NCBI GenBank assembly: GCA_039586575.1
Contig: JBDHKD010000007.1
Location: 62,001 to 126,000, forward strand
DNA length: 64,000 bases
Direction: 5' to 3'
Origin: G020344215 sp039586575
GTDB lineage: Bacteria; Gemmatimonadota; Gemmatimonadetes; Palauibacterales; KS3-K002
The first letter of the stretch is position 1. Every line of letters starts with the position of its first letter. The notes under the pieces are model-generated. The model was not told where the DNA came from, did not search any database, and saw only the letters and a list, made by a program, of their open reading frames with translations. The position numbers and the translations under genes are program-made. Positions 54,563-63,511 of the stretch are shown here, piece after piece.

Positions 54563-56207
54563 TCACGTCAGACTCACCGGAGTGCTTTCCCTGGTCCTCG
54601 TCGGTAGCCTGCCGAGCTTGACGGCGGGCCAGACGGTACAGGCGGTGGACGAGATCGTCCAGACCTCCGTGGCGCTGAGCGGCGAGGAAGCGGCTCTGAG
54701 CCTCGAGCTGGCCAGCGGCCGCTCGCTGCGAATGCGGCTCGGCGACGGCCGGGTCCTTATCGACGGCAGCGATGTGGGTGGCTACGCCCCGGGCGGCGCG
54801 CTCGAGTCCGCCTGGCGGGATCTGTTACGCGATGCCAGCCGCGGCGACCTGGGCACTGGCTGGTCGGAATTCGCGGCGCTCGGGTTTGCTGGAGTCGATG
54901 CACGAGCGGCGTTGGCGCTGCGCAACGAGCTGGCGCCGCTGCTGGCCGGCATCTCGGCCGACGCGGCGGCAGAAGCGCGCGCCGCGGCGGCGGCGGCGAT
55001 GCACGAGGTGGCTGAGGCGCGCGAGGCGGCGGCCGCCGCGGCGGCGGCGACCGTGGGGGTGGGAGTCGGCGAGGCGGTACAGGCCGAGATCGCCCAGGGC
55101 CTCGATGATGAGATCATCGTCGGTGGCCTCGTCATCGAGTTGTCCAACGTCGAGGGTCTAGCACGGCAGCTCGCCCGGGTCGGGCTGGCGCCGGGGCTCG
55201 AACGCCTGCTCAATGGTGACCTTCAGGTCCCCGTGCGCATCGTGCTCGACGCCGACGAGTACCGGCTCAAGGAAGGGGCGACGCTCGACAACATGCTGCT
55301 GCTCGTCGAATCGGACGGCGTCCTGGCCGGCACGGTCAAGGGCAACGTCATGGTGGCGGACGGCTCGCTGCTCATCTTGCCGAGCGCGCGAATCGATGGT
55401 GACGTGATCGCCATCGATGCCACGATCACCAACCAGGGCGCCGTCGCCGGCACGATCCGCGAGGCCGCCCATCCAACCCCCATAGTCGTGGCACCGGCGG
55501 TTCCGCGCATCCAGATCCAGCGCTACGCACCCTCGGCGCTTAGCCGGGTGTTCGTCGGCCTCGGATCGCTGGCGCGAACGGTCGCCCTCTACCTGCTGTT
55601 CGCCTTCCTGGGCGCCCTGATCGTTTACTTCTTCCGCGGACAGCTCGAGACCGTGAGCGATACCGTGTCGCTGAGCTTCGGCCGCTCGTTTCTGGCCGGC
55701 CTGGCCGCCGAAGTTCTGTTCTTGCCCATCGGGCTCGTGATGACCCTGCTCATCGTAACGGCCATCGCCGTCCCGTTCTACGTGATCGGGTTCGGCCTGG
55801 CGGCCCTGCTCGGCTATGTGGCCGTAGCCCACGCCGCGGGCGAGAACCTGACGCGCCGCCGTTTCTCCTGGACCGCCCGCGTGCGGCGTTCCAACTCGTA
55901 CTACTACGTGCTGAATGGGCTGGGTGTCCTGCTCGCCTTGTTCGCGGGCGCCGCCATCACGCAGATGGCCTACCCGCTGCTGGGCTGGGCGCACGACTTG
56001 CTCATCGCTTCGGCGTGGATCCTGACCTGGATCGCCGCCACTTCCGGCCTCGGTGCCACCCTGCTCTCCCGGGCCGGCACACAACGGACCTACGCCCGGC
56101 CGCGGGAACTACCCGAGCTGCCCGCGGATACGCTGGCCGAGGAGCTCGCACCCTTCGAGCGCCGCGCCAAGGCGCGCCGCTCAGCGGAGAGGAGCGATGA
56201 GATCTAG
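54555..56207 (+). CDS. Bactofilin-like polymer-forming domain with membrane region
   Basis: From the ATG at 54555, preceded by GAGGTC, the protein has 550 residues; an earlier ATG at 54531 lies inside the anti-sigma gene. After a signal peptide (VLSLVLVGSLPSLTAGQ) comes a soluble part, then a long Ala-rich helix near 140-175 (AAAAAMHEVAEAREAA). A short bactofilin-like beta-helix follows (GVLAGTVKGNVMVADGSLLI ... INQGAVAGTIREA type), then about four membrane helices (LYLLFAFLGALIVYFF; LPIGLVMTLLIVTAIAVPFYV). It ends in a basic tail. Lying in the sigma/anti-sigma operon, it may be a regulated envelope scaffold; inference. Confidence 0.7.
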   Translation: MLSHVRLTGVLSLVLVGSLPSLTAGQTVQAVDEIVQTSVALSGEEAALSLELASGRSLRMRLGDGRVLIDGSDVGGYAPGGALESAWRDLLRDASRGDLGTGWSEFAALGFAGVDARAALALRNELAPLLAGISADAAAEARAAAAAAMHEVAEAREAAAAAAAATVGVGVGEAVQAEIAQGLDDEIIVGGLVIELSNVEGLARQLARVGLAPGLERLLNGDLQVPVRIVLDADEYRLKEGATLDNMLLLVESDGVLAGTVKGNVMVADGSLLILPSARIDGDVIAIDATITNQGAVAGTIREAAHPTPIVVAPAVPRIQIQRYAPSALSRVFVGLGSLARTVALYLLFAFLGALIVYFFRGQLETVSDTVSLSFGRSFLAGLAAEVLFLPIGLVMTLLIVTAIAVPFYVIGFGLAALLGYVAVAHAAGENLTRRRFSWTARVRRSNSYYYVLNGLGVLLALFAGAAITQMAYPLLGWAHDLLIASAWILTWIAATSGLGATLLSRAGTQRTYARPRELPELPADTLAEELAPFERRAKARRSAERSDEI

Positions 56208-57066
56208 CATCGGCCTAACGGCACTCGCCACCGTCGTGCTCGTCGGCACGCTGGCCGCACCAGCCAGCGGGCAGAGCTGGCGAACCGAGGCCAAGGCCCG
56301 CCAGCGTCGCGGCCAAGAATTCCTCGAGGTCAAGGTCGAGTACGCGGTGGGACGCTTCGAGCTGAAGAGGGGATCCGATCGCGTGCTCTACCGGCTCGAC
56401 TCCAAGTACGACGAAGACGCGTTCAGGCTGCGTAGCAACTACCTGGAATCGGACGGCCGCGGCAGCCTGCGAATCGAGATCGAGGGGCACGACGACATCG
56501 ACCTCAAGGACCTCAAAGACTACGACTACGAGGCGGGCAACCTGAGCCTCGACCTGACGGGCGCCACACCGCTCAGCCTCGACCTGGAGATGGGGGCGGT
56601 CGAGGCCGACCTCGATCTGGGCGGCCTGCGGTTGCAGCGCCTGTCCCTGCAGACCGGGGCGAGCGACACGCGGGTTCGCTTCAGCGATCAGAACCGTGAG
56701 GTGGCCGAGTTCTGCACCTTCAAGGCCGGTGCGGCTGCGTTCGAGGTCGAAGACCTGGGCAACTCGGGTTGCCGGCGGTTGCAGGTGTCCGGCGGCGTCG
56801 GCAAGTTGACCCTCGATTTCTCCGGCGCCTGGGGCTACGACGCGACCGGCGATGTCAACGTCGGCCTCGGCACCGTGGAGATTTCCGTCCCCGCCGAGCT
56901 CGGTGTCCGGATCGAGAAGAGCACGTTCCTCATGTCATTCGATGCACCCGGCTTCGTCAAGCAGGACGGCGGCGTCTGGCTCAGCCGCAACTGGGATACA
57001 GCCGAGCACCACCTGACGCTCTCGTTGAGCGGCGTGCTGGGCGGCATCAAGATCGCTCGTCTCTAA
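56197..57066 (+). CDS. Secreted DUF4097/toast-rack-type beta-solenoid protein
   Basis: From the ATG at 56197, with GAGAGGAG upstream and overlapping the previous stop by 11 bases, the protein has 289 residues. LTALATVVLVGTLAAPASGQ is a signal peptide. The rest is strand after strand (SLDLTGATPLSLDLEMGAVE; ADLDLGGLRLQRLSLQTGAS; GDVNVGLGTVEISVPAELGV) with a KSTFLMSFDAPGF tail like the LiaF/toast-rack fold. Such domains in LiaF respond to envelope stress. Last gene of the sigma operon. Confidence 0.75.
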   Translation: MRSSIGLTALATVVLVGTLAAPASGQSWRTEAKARQRRGQEFLEVKVEYAVGRFELKRGSDRVLYRLDSKYDEDAFRLRSNYLESDGRGSLRIEIEGHDDIDLKDLKDYDYEAGNLSLDLTGATPLSLDLEMGAVEADLDLGGLRLQRLSLQTGASDTRVRFSDQNREVAEFCTFKAGAAAFEVEDLGNSGCRRLQVSGGVGKLTLDFSGAWGYDATGDVNVGLGTVEISVPAELGVRIEKSTFLMSFDAPGFVKQDGGVWLSRNWDTAEHHLTLSLSGVLGGIKIARL

Positions 57067-57080
57067 GAGGAAATCGCAGC

Positions 57081-57848
57081 TCAGATTCGCGCAACAACGG
57101 GGTCGCCGCGGGCGGCCCCGAGCTCTTTTGCGGCCGACGCATCGCGAGTCGCGACCTCGACCGTGCCCATCGACCCAACCACTACAACCGGCTCAACCTT
57201 GCCGACATCCGCGTAGGTGCGGCGCAGGCAGCCCAAATCGCGGCCCGCCAGCTCGAATCGCCACCGCTCGTCCACCCAGCCGGCCGGGATGTCGGTGATC
57301 AGGTTACCGAAGCGGTCGACGTGCGCGATCCGACCCTGGATCGCCCGATCCTCCCGAACCGGTGGCGCGATGTCCAACAGCTGCGGCCGATCCAGGGACG
57401 GGCCCAGTTCGGCAAGTGGGATGCCGCGAGCGAGGTGCGCCGCGGCCGGCGCGAAGATGTCACGGCCGTGGAAGGTCGGCGAAGGATCGGGCCGCTGGTA
57501 GGCCGGCTCCGCCAGCTCTACACAACGCCAGGAAGAAGCGGCCAGAACGACGCGCGTGATGAGCCCGTTGTCCGGGGCCACGACGTACCGCTCATCGGCC
57601 GCCATGGCGATCGCCTTGCGCGCACCGCCCACGCCCGGATCGACGACGGCGAGATGGACGGTGCCGGGCGGAAAGAGATTCCAATACTGGGCCAGTGCCC
57701 AAGCGCCAGCTTCGACATCGCCGGCCGGGACATCGTGCGTGGCATCGACGAGCCGGGCGTCAGGCGCCAGCTCTGACACGACGCCTTTCATAGCGGCGGC
57801 GAAACCGTCAGCCGTGCCGAAGTCAGAAAGAAATGCTACTACCGCCAT
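57081..57848 (-). CDS. SAM hydroxide adenosyltransferase (DUF62 family)
   Basis: The protein has 255 residues. The family, related to fluorinase and chlorinase, hydrolyses SAM to adenosine and methionine. AVVAFLSDFGTADGFAAAMKGV is the N-terminus; HLAVVDPGVGGARKAIAM and FHGRDIFAPAAAHLA contain the water-activating Asp-Arg-His triad by family knowledge. IAHVDRFGNLITDI begins the C-terminal domain. There is no substrate loop that would mark a halogenase. It lies 12 bases after mrp on the same strand. Confidence 0.93.
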   Translation of the reverse strand: MAVVAFLSDFGTADGFAAAMKGVVSELAPDARLVDATHDVPAGDVEAGAWALAQYWNLFPPGTVHLAVVDPGVGGARKAIAMAADERYVVAPDNGLITRVVLAASSWRCVELAEPAYQRPDPSPTFHGRDIFAPAAAHLARGIPLAELGPSLDRPQLLDIAPPVREDRAIQGRIAHVDRFGNLITDIPAGWVDERWRFELAGRDLGCLRRTYADVGKVEPVVVVGSMGTVEVATRDASAAKELGAARGDPVVARI

Positions 57849-57860
57849 TCGCGAGAGGGC

Positions 57861-59000
57861 TCAGCCCTTTCTGGCCGTCGCTTCCTCGAGCGTGGCGACC
57901 AGCTTCTCCGCCAGCTCGCTGAACGCTTTGGCTTCGGGCGAGTCGGGCGCTGCCACCACTGTCGGTCGCCCGCTGTCACCGGCCTCCACCACCGCCGCGC
58001 CCAACGGGATCTCACCCAGGAACCGCACTCCGGCGGTGGCCGCCAACCTGCGACCGCCGCCGCGGCCGAAGACATCGGTCCGTTCACCGCAGTGCGGGCA
58101 GAGGAAGCCGCTCATGTTCTCGACCAACCCGACGACCGGTACCTCGACGCGCTCGAACATCTTGATGCCCTTGAGCACATCGCCGGTGGCTACGCCCTGC
58201 GGCGTCGTCACCATTAGCGCACCATCCACCTTCGCCAACTGCACGAGTGATAGCTGCGCATCTCCCGTGCCCGGCGGCATGTCGACGATGAGATAGTCGA
58301 GCTCTCCCCACTCGACCTGCCGCAGGAACTGGCGAATGATCCCCATCACGATCGGCCCGCGCCAGATCGCCGGCGTGTCCTCGTCCAGCAGGAAGCCGAT
58401 GCTCATCAACTTGACGCCGTACGCCTCGAGCGGGACGACTTTCTCGTCGGGTGTGACTCGCGGCCGGCTGCGGATGCCGAACATTGTGGGGATGTTCGGC
58501 CCGTACACGTCGGCATCCATCAGGCCAACGCGAGCACCGCGAGCGGCGAGAGCCGCCGCCAGGTTCGTGGCCACAGTGCTCTTTCCCACACCACCTTTAC
58601 CCGAGCTCACCGCCAGGACACAGCCGACGCCCGCTACCGTCTCCGGCACGGGGGGCGCCGTGCTCGGTGGCGGCTCCGCCGCTCGCTCGCCGGTCGACGC
58701 ACGGGGTGGCTCCATCACCGGCAGCTTGCGGCCGGCTCGCGCTCCCTCGCCTCCCGCACCGCGAAGTTCGAGGTAGACCGACTCGACGCCGTCCTGCGCC
58801 GCCGCCGCCTGCCGCACCTCGTCGGCCCAGCCGGCCGGGTCATCGGGTCGCGACTGCAGGACCAGGCGAACGCGGCCCGGGCCGTCCAGCTCCAAGCCCG
58901 ATACCAGGCCGGAAGCCACGATGTCTTTCCCCGTACCGGGATGAACGATGGATCTCAGCGCCAGCGCCACATTCCTAACCAGCTCTCGTTGCTCCTCCAT
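57861..59000 (-). CDS. mrp: Mrp/NBP35-type Fe-S cluster carrier ATPase
   Basis: The protein has 379 residues. An N-terminal DUF59 (MIP18-like) part, about 1-75, precedes the deviant Walker A VSSGKGGVGKST. GLMDADVYGPNIPTMFG, LIVDMPPGTGDAQLSL and NMSGFLCPHCGERTDVFG carry the switch and the CxxC Fe-S ligands. ApbC/Mrp proteins carry 4Fe-4S clusters to targets. The NifU-like gene just upstream is a functional neighbour. Confidence 0.94.
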   Translation of the reverse strand: MEEQRELVRNVALALRSIVHPGTGKDIVASGLVSGLELDGPGRVRLVLQSRPDDPAGWADEVRQAAAAQDGVESVYLELRGAGGEGARAGRKLPVMEPPRASTGERAAEPPPSTAPPVPETVAGVGCVLAVSSGKGGVGKSTVATNLAAALAARGARVGLMDADVYGPNIPTMFGIRSRPRVTPDEKVVPLEAYGVKLMSIGFLLDEDTPAIWRGPIVMGIIRQFLRQVEWGELDYLIVDMPPGTGDAQLSLVQLAKVDGALMVTTPQGVATGDVLKGIKMFERVEVPVVGLVENMSGFLCPHCGERTDVFGRGGGRRLAATAGVRFLGEIPLGAAVVEAGDSGRPTVVAAPDSPEAKAFSELAEKLVATLEEATARKG

Positions 59001-59071
59001 CTATCACTGCTCCTCAGCGTCGTTCGCTTCGCGTCCGCCGACCCAGGCCCGCTCAGCGATCCTTCGGTAAC

Positions 59072-59101
59072 AAAAAACCGGCACGGGCGCACCCATGCCG
59101 G
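59072..59101 (-). terminator. Rho-independent terminator after the NifU-like gene
   Basis: Minus strand: CCGGCATGGGTGCGCCCGTG then CCGG, a near-perfect GC-rich stem, followed by TTTTTT (complement of 59077-59072). It lies 25 bases past the NifU-like stop and before mrp, so mrp probably has its own promoter or depends on readthrough. Confidence 0.85.
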
Positions 59102-59126
59102 CAGGTGGCGGCGAAGGCTGCCAGCC

Positions 59127-59366
59127 TTAGACCGCGACGACCGTCTTCACCTCCGGCAGCGCGCTCCGCAGCCGGTGCTCGATCCCGCCCTTCAGCGTCA
59201 GCGCCGAGTACGGGCAGCTGTGGCACGCACCCACGAGCCGTAGCTCGACCCGCCCTTCCGCCGGGTCGTAGCTGACCAGCTCGACGTCCCCACCGTCTGC
59301 TCGGACCGCTGGCCGGATCTCCTCGATGACCGCTTCGATCTGTTCTAAAGTCGTCGCCGCCGCCAT
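59127..59366 (-). CDS. NifU-like C-terminal domain Fe-S scaffold
   Basis: The protein has 79 residues from the ATG at 59366, with GGGAGGGTAGGA upstream; the longer open frame above is not supported. RPAVRADGGDVELVSYD and CHSCPYSALTLKGGIE (Cys48-x-x-Cys51) are the NifU C-terminal scaffold signature. It holds and hands on Fe-S clusters. A promoter is visible at 59416-59444, and a strong terminator follows. Confidence 0.93.
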   Translation of the reverse strand: MAAATTLEQIEAVIEEIRPAVRADGGDVELVSYDPAEGRVELRLVGACHSCPYSALTLKGGIEHRLRSALPEVKTVVAV

Positions 59367-59415
59367 TCCTACCCTCCCCAATACACCACTATTCTGCGGA
59401 GAATCGTTCTGATCG

Positions 59416-59444
59416 AATCTATCTGAGCCGGCAGGGCCGGTCAA
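59416..59444 (-). promoter_or_regulatory. Candidate promoter of the NifU-like gene
   Basis: On the minus strand TTGACC (59444-59439) and TAGATT (59421-59416) are 17 bases apart, about 50 bases upstream of the ATG. Confidence 0.55.
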
Positions 59445-59478
59445 CTAAGGAACCGTCAAGTTGGCAGGCCGCAAAGTG

Positions 59479-59507
59479 TTGCGCTCCAATAAGTAGCGCG
59501 TTATGCT
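59479..59507 (+). promoter_or_regulatory. Candidate promoter of the BY-kinase gene
   Basis: TTGCGC and TATGCT are separated by exactly 17 bases. It lies about 85 bases upstream of the BY-kinase start at 59594 and is divergent from the NifU-like promoter. Confidence 0.5.
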
Positions 59508-59593
59508 CAGCGTGTGGTGATCCTTGCCGCCAGGCTAAGAGACGTGAACACGCGAATCGCGGGGTGCGGCGGGGAGGCGCTGAGGATCGTCCT

Positions 59594-61882
59594 GTGAATC
59601 TTGCCAACCGAGAGACCGACCAGAGGGCCGGGATCGAGTACGAGCACGCGCACCTGGAGGATTACTGGCGTGTCGTCCGCCGGCGCGCCTGGCTCATCCT
59701 TCTCACTACCCTCGTCGCAACCCTCGCCGCAGCCTGGGCGTCAGCGCGCCGTCCGCAGCTTTACAGAACCGCACTGACACTCCAGGTCGGCGACCCGCGT
59801 GGGCGCATGGGCCAGCTCGGTGACATCGATGTCTCGCCCAACATGCTGTGGACGGATCCCGTCGAGTCGGAGGTCCAGCAGCTGACCACGCAGTCCGTCG
59901 CCGAGTACGTCGTCGATTCACTGCAGTTGCGTGCCCAGTCGCCGGATATCCCCCGCGACCTCCTCTTGGAAGAAGTCTACGTCAACCCGCAGGCGAGCTC
60001 GGCCGACTACCGGATCAGCGTGGGGGAGGACGGCTCGGTCGCGATCGAAGGCCCCGAGCTGCGCACGTCGCTGCAGACCCGGACGTCCGAACCGGTCGGT
60101 TTCGCCGATATCAGGCTGGTCGTGCGCCCGGAGGTCGAGTCCGGCGAATATCGACTGCGCATCATCCCGCAGCCGACGGCCGAGACGATGGTCAGCGGCG
60201 GCCTAGCGGCGAGCACGCGGCCCGAGACCAATTTGATCGATGTCACGTACACAGGACTCGACCAGCTGCTCGCCCCGCAGATTCTCAACGCCGTGGCTGC
60301 AGCACTGCGTAACCTCGGGGTGCGGCGCTCTCGCGAATGGGCGCGCGGCCGAACCGAGTTTATCGCAAACCGCCTGACCGAGGCCGGGCTCCAACTGCGG
60401 CAGGCACTCGAAGCCGTTGAGACTTACAAGGAAGCTCGCGGACTGACGAGCCTGCAGAGCGAGGAGACTCGTGTGCTCAGTCGCATCGGCGACCTGCAAG
60501 CCGAGCTCGAGGGCCTGGTCATCGAGAAGGAGATCTACAGCACGTTGATCGAGCAGATCCGCGAGGCCCAGTCGCGGCCCGGCATGTCTCAAGATTTCGC
60601 GATTCTTTCCGGCGAAGGTCTGAACCGCACGGTCCAGTTCTACTACAACGAGCTGCTACAACTCCTCGAGGAACGTGCCAACCAGCTGGGTCCCCTTGGC
60701 AAGGACGCCTCGCACCCCGCGATCAGGGCCATCGATCGGCGTATCGAGGAGACGCGGGGGAGTCTCATGTCGGCGGCCGAGAACGCGATCGGCGCCGTCG
60801 ATCTTCGTATCGGTGCTCTGACACGTTCGCTGACCAGCCTGCAGGCGGAGCTGCGGACGCTTCCGGCCGTCGAGACGGAACTGGCCGAACTGCAGAACGA
60901 GGTCGAGATCCACTCCGACATGTACAAGTACCTCCTCTCGCGGCACCAGGAGTCGCAGATCGCTGAAGCCGAGATCTCGCCCTACGTGAACGTTCTCGAC
61001 CCGGCCGGTTGGGGCCGGCCGGTCAGCGGCGGCCGGCAGTTCAACATCATTCTCGGCGGCTTGCTGGGGCTGTTGCTGGGCGTGGGCGCGGCGTTTTTTC
61101 TCGAGTACCTGGATCGCTCGGTTCAGTCGACCGCCGACGTCGAGTCGAAGCTGGGGCTGCCGGTGCTCGGTTGGATACCGAAGGTCGCGGCCGACGGGGA
61201 GCCTGCGATCCCACTGCTGGCGGAAAGCGATCCCGAGGGGCCGGCCTCCGAGGCCTACCGGGTGCTGCGGACCAACCTCGCCTTCTCCACGGCCCGCGAG
61301 CGCCCGCTGAGCAGTCTGGTGTTCACCAGCCCGGGGCCTGGCGAAGGCAAATCGACGACGGTAGCGAACCTGGCCGCCGTGCTCGCGGCCCGTGGTGACC
61401 GTACCCTACTCATCGACGCGGATCTGCGCCGCGGTGAGCTACACGACGCCTTCGATTTGCTGCGGTCGCCGGGGCTCAGTGACCTCCTGGTGGGTGAGCT
61501 GGACCAGCGGGAAGCCATCCGGCCGGGCGTGCGGCCCGGCCTCGACCTGCTGCCCGCCGGCAAGCGACCGCCTAACCCTTCCGAGCTCCTCGGCTCTCAA
61601 GCCATGGCCGGCCTGCTGGCCGCCTGTCGCGAGGAGTACCGCTGGATCCTGCTGGACGCGCCCCCCGTGCTCGCCGTCACCGACGCCGCGGTCCTCGCGG
61701 CACTGACAGACGGCGCCGTACTCGTTCTCAGGGCTGGGGAAACGGATCGGCGGGCCGCTTGGCAAGGTGTTCAGCAGCTGCGGCGCGTCGATGCGAGGGT
61801 TGTCGGCGCGGTACTGAACGAGGTGGCGCCTGATCAGACCTCCGACCGCTACTATCTGGAGTACTATTACACCCGGTCGTAG
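59594..61882 (+). CDS. Wzc-like chain-length and tyrosine autokinase (BY-kinase)
   Basis: From the GTG at 59594, with TGAGG 8 bases upstream, the protein has 762 residues; the GTG at 59564 is a longer option. An N-terminal TM (WLILLTTLVATLAAAWAS), a Wzz-type periplasmic region with long helices (GRTEFIANRLTEAGLQLRQA ... LQNEVEIHSDMYKYLLSRH) and TM2 (FNIILGGLLGLLLGVGAAFFLEYL) precede the kinase. Walker A is SPGPGEGKSTT, A' LLIDADLRR, and the tail YYLEYYYTRS holds the autophosphorylated Tyr cluster. It controls polysaccharide export length. No wza or wzx gene is seen in the window. Its 3' end overlaps the convergent gene by 16 bases. Confidence 0.92.
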   Translation: MNLANRETDQRAGIEYEHAHLEDYWRVVRRRAWLILLTTLVATLAAAWASARRPQLYRTALTLQVGDPRGRMGQLGDIDVSPNMLWTDPVESEVQQLTTQSVAEYVVDSLQLRAQSPDIPRDLLLEEVYVNPQASSADYRISVGEDGSVAIEGPELRTSLQTRTSEPVGFADIRLVVRPEVESGEYRLRIIPQPTAETMVSGGLAASTRPETNLIDVTYTGLDQLLAPQILNAVAAALRNLGVRRSREWARGRTEFIANRLTEAGLQLRQALEAVETYKEARGLTSLQSEETRVLSRIGDLQAELEGLVIEKEIYSTLIEQIREAQSRPGMSQDFAILSGEGLNRTVQFYYNELLQLLEERANQLGPLGKDASHPAIRAIDRRIEETRGSLMSAAENAIGAVDLRIGALTRSLTSLQAELRTLPAVETELAELQNEVEIHSDMYKYLLSRHQESQIAEAEISPYVNVLDPAGWGRPVSGGRQFNIILGGLLGLLLGVGAAFFLEYLDRSVQSTADVESKLGLPVLGWIPKVAADGEPAIPLLAESDPEGPASEAYRVLRTNLAFSTARERPLSSLVFTSPGPGEGKSTTVANLAAVLAARGDRTLLIDADLRRGELHDAFDLLRSPGLSDLLVGELDQREAIRPGVRPGLDLLPAGKRPPNPSELLGSQAMAGLLAACREEYRWILLDAPPVLAVTDAAVLAALTDGAVLVLRAGETDRRAAWQGVQQLRRVDARVVGAVLNEVAPDQTSDRYYLEYYYTRS

Positions 61883-62568
61883 GCGAGCCCGCCGTCCGGC
61901 TGCGGCCCATCGCTAGGACGGTATGGTGCAACCTCTTCGGCGGCCGCCGGCAGCGGCCCCACCTCGGGCGCCGACTGCCCTTTCACGGCCCGACGATCGA
62001 GCACGGCGTGCAGGCTCGAGAACGAATCGCCGCCCTCCAGAACTGCCACCCGCGACTCGGCCAGCCGGCGCAGCCAGGCCTTGGCGGTGACGTGATTCAC
62101 GCCACGCGCCGTGGCGAACTCCGAGGTGTCGGTGCACCCCATACGACCGAGGCAGTCCCAGGCGGCGCGTAGGCGGCTCGGCGCCGGCCCCCAGAGCTCC
62201 GGCCGACCCGACTCGACGACGACGAGCAGCAGGTTGTGGCGCGTCAGGACCGTGTCGATCGGCTCCCGATGATGCTCCGCGACGCCCTGGACGACGAAGA
62301 AGGCGTCGGCCGGCCGGTCCGCCTGGCGGTACTTGCGGAGCAACTGCGCGATCACCTCGTCGGCACAGCTGAAGTCGAGCACGCCCACCTGCGAGAAATC
62401 GAGCACCGAGAGGCAGCGACCCTGACTGGTCCGCAGCTGCGCTTCGATCGCCGTGCGGACCGCACGGCCCGTCGGCCGCGTCACCAAGTTGCTGTAGAGC
62501 GTCGCTACCGAGGTGCGGACCACCATGTCGACCGACCCAACCGCCCTGCCCGTCGCCGGATCACCCAT
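61867..62568 (-). CDS. STAS-like (DUF4325-type) protein with winged-helix tail
   Basis: From the ATG at 62568, which has GAGGAGG 8 bases before it, the protein has 233 residues; an upstream ATG at 62589 overlaps the previous stop. A region like DUF4325 reads SVLDFSQVGVLDFSCADEVI, with the Asp-Phe-Ser-x-Val strand seen in STAS-alike proteins. About 135-195 (CTDTSEFATARGVNHVTAKA and WLRRLAESRVAVLEG) is a winged-helix-like DNA-binding region. The tail is Pro/Ala-rich and disordered. It is encoded right after the HATPase protein, which suggests a partner switch. Confidence 0.7.
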   Translation of the reverse strand: MGDPATGRAVGSVDMVVRTSVATLYSNLVTRPTGRAVRTAIEAQLRTSQGRCLSVLDFSQVGVLDFSCADEVIAQLLRKYRQADRPADAFFVVQGVAEHHREPIDTVLTRHNLLLVVVESGRPELWGPAPSRLRAAWDCLGRMGCTDTSEFATARGVNHVTAKAWLRRLAESRVAVLEGGDSFSSLHAVLDRRAVKGQSAPEVGPLPAAAEEVAPYRPSDGPQPDGGLAYDRV

Positions 62569-62581
62569 TCCCACATCCTCC

Positions 62582-63484
62582 TCAATCATCGCCGCCCGGC
62601 GGGACGACTTGCGGCAACACCACCTGAATCTGAGCCCCCGGGAATTCCGCGAGGCCGCCCGAGATGACCTCCTTGTCGATCCAGTCGGGAACCTCGGCGA
62701 TCTGCGCCGTCCCGCTCCGAATCGTAAACAGCCCGTTCCAACGCGTCACTTGCTTGCGGATGCCCTGTAGACCCTGACCGCGTCCCGGATCGCGATAGCG
62801 CGACACTCCGTGCAAGAACGCCGCTTCCAACGCGGTCTGATCGGACCAGCGGTCGCCATGGCGCTGCGCATGTTCGCGGGCGAGCGAGCCGCTGAAGCCC
62901 ATGCCCACGTCCGCCACGGCGATGACCACGACTTGCCGGCCCAGGCGCTGCTTCCAGTTGTACGTCTGAGCCGCGACCCAGCCATCGGATCCCGCGTGCT
63001 CGACGATGTTCTGGCAAACCTCGGAGAGGATGACGCTGAAGTGCACCACGGCCGGCGTCGGGTAGCCGAGCCGCTTGCCCAAGATCGCCGCGGCGCGATC
63101 GCGCACCCTGTCCACCACATCATGTACGTCCTGGTGAGAGCGGATCGGTGTAATCTCCAGGAGCGCGTCCGACTCGCCCGACGCACGCCGCCTCGTGTGG
63201 CCCCCGAAGTCGAACGTCTCGTGCGCGTGCTCGAAGAACTCGATCCGGCTCAGGTAGCTCGTGACTTCCTTGCTCTCCGGCGGCTCGAGCAGGGGACGCT
63301 CGCCGAACCGCTCCTGCCAGGCCGCCCCGGCGGCCATCAGGCCGAGGATCCCATACGGGCTGACCCAACGCACGTGCCGGGCGTCGAACAGCGCCCGGCC
63401 ACCTTCGGCGGCGGCCCAGGCGGATACGAGCGCTTCGAAGCCGCGATCATCCAGCGTCTCGGGGACGGACAGCACGACCGTCAC
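62582..63484 (-). CDS. STAS-like plus HATPase (GHKL) fusion protein
   Basis: The protein has 300 residues. Residues 1-95 look STAS-like (VLSVPETLDDRGFEALVSAW; DARHVRWVSPYGILGLMAAG). Residues 145-260 form a GHKL ATPase: N box SEVCQNIVEHA (Glu155, Asn159, His163), G1 VADVGMGFSG (Asp192-x-Gly-x-Gly), and G2 GRGQGLQGIRKQV (235-247). No dimerisation His or histidine kinase core is seen, so it is more like an anti-sigma (RsbW/SpoIIAB-type) ATPase. It overlaps no other gene; the STAS-like/winged-helix gene starts 14 bases on. The target is unknown. Confidence 0.75.
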   Translation of the reverse strand: MTVVLSVPETLDDRGFEALVSAWAAAEGGRALFDARHVRWVSPYGILGLMAAGAAWQERFGERPLLEPPESKEVTSYLSRIEFFEHAHETFDFGGHTRRRASGESDALLEITPIRSHQDVHDVVDRVRDRAAAILGKRLGYPTPAVVHFSVILSEVCQNIVEHAGSDGWVAAQTYNWKQRLGRQVVVIAVADVGMGFSGSLAREHAQRHGDRWSDQTALEAAFLHGVSRYRDPGRGQGLQGIRKQVTRWNGLFTIRSGTAQIAEVPDWIDKEVISGGLAEFPGAQIQVVLPQVVPPGGDD

Positions 63485-63511
63485 CGAGCGCCTCCCTCCT
63501 CCCGGTCACGC

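Noticed and set aside
57081..57848. Fluorinase or chlorinase
   Set aside because: The sequence fits the widespread SAM-hydrolysing DUF62 group, with no halogenase-specific loop or halogen-metabolite genes.
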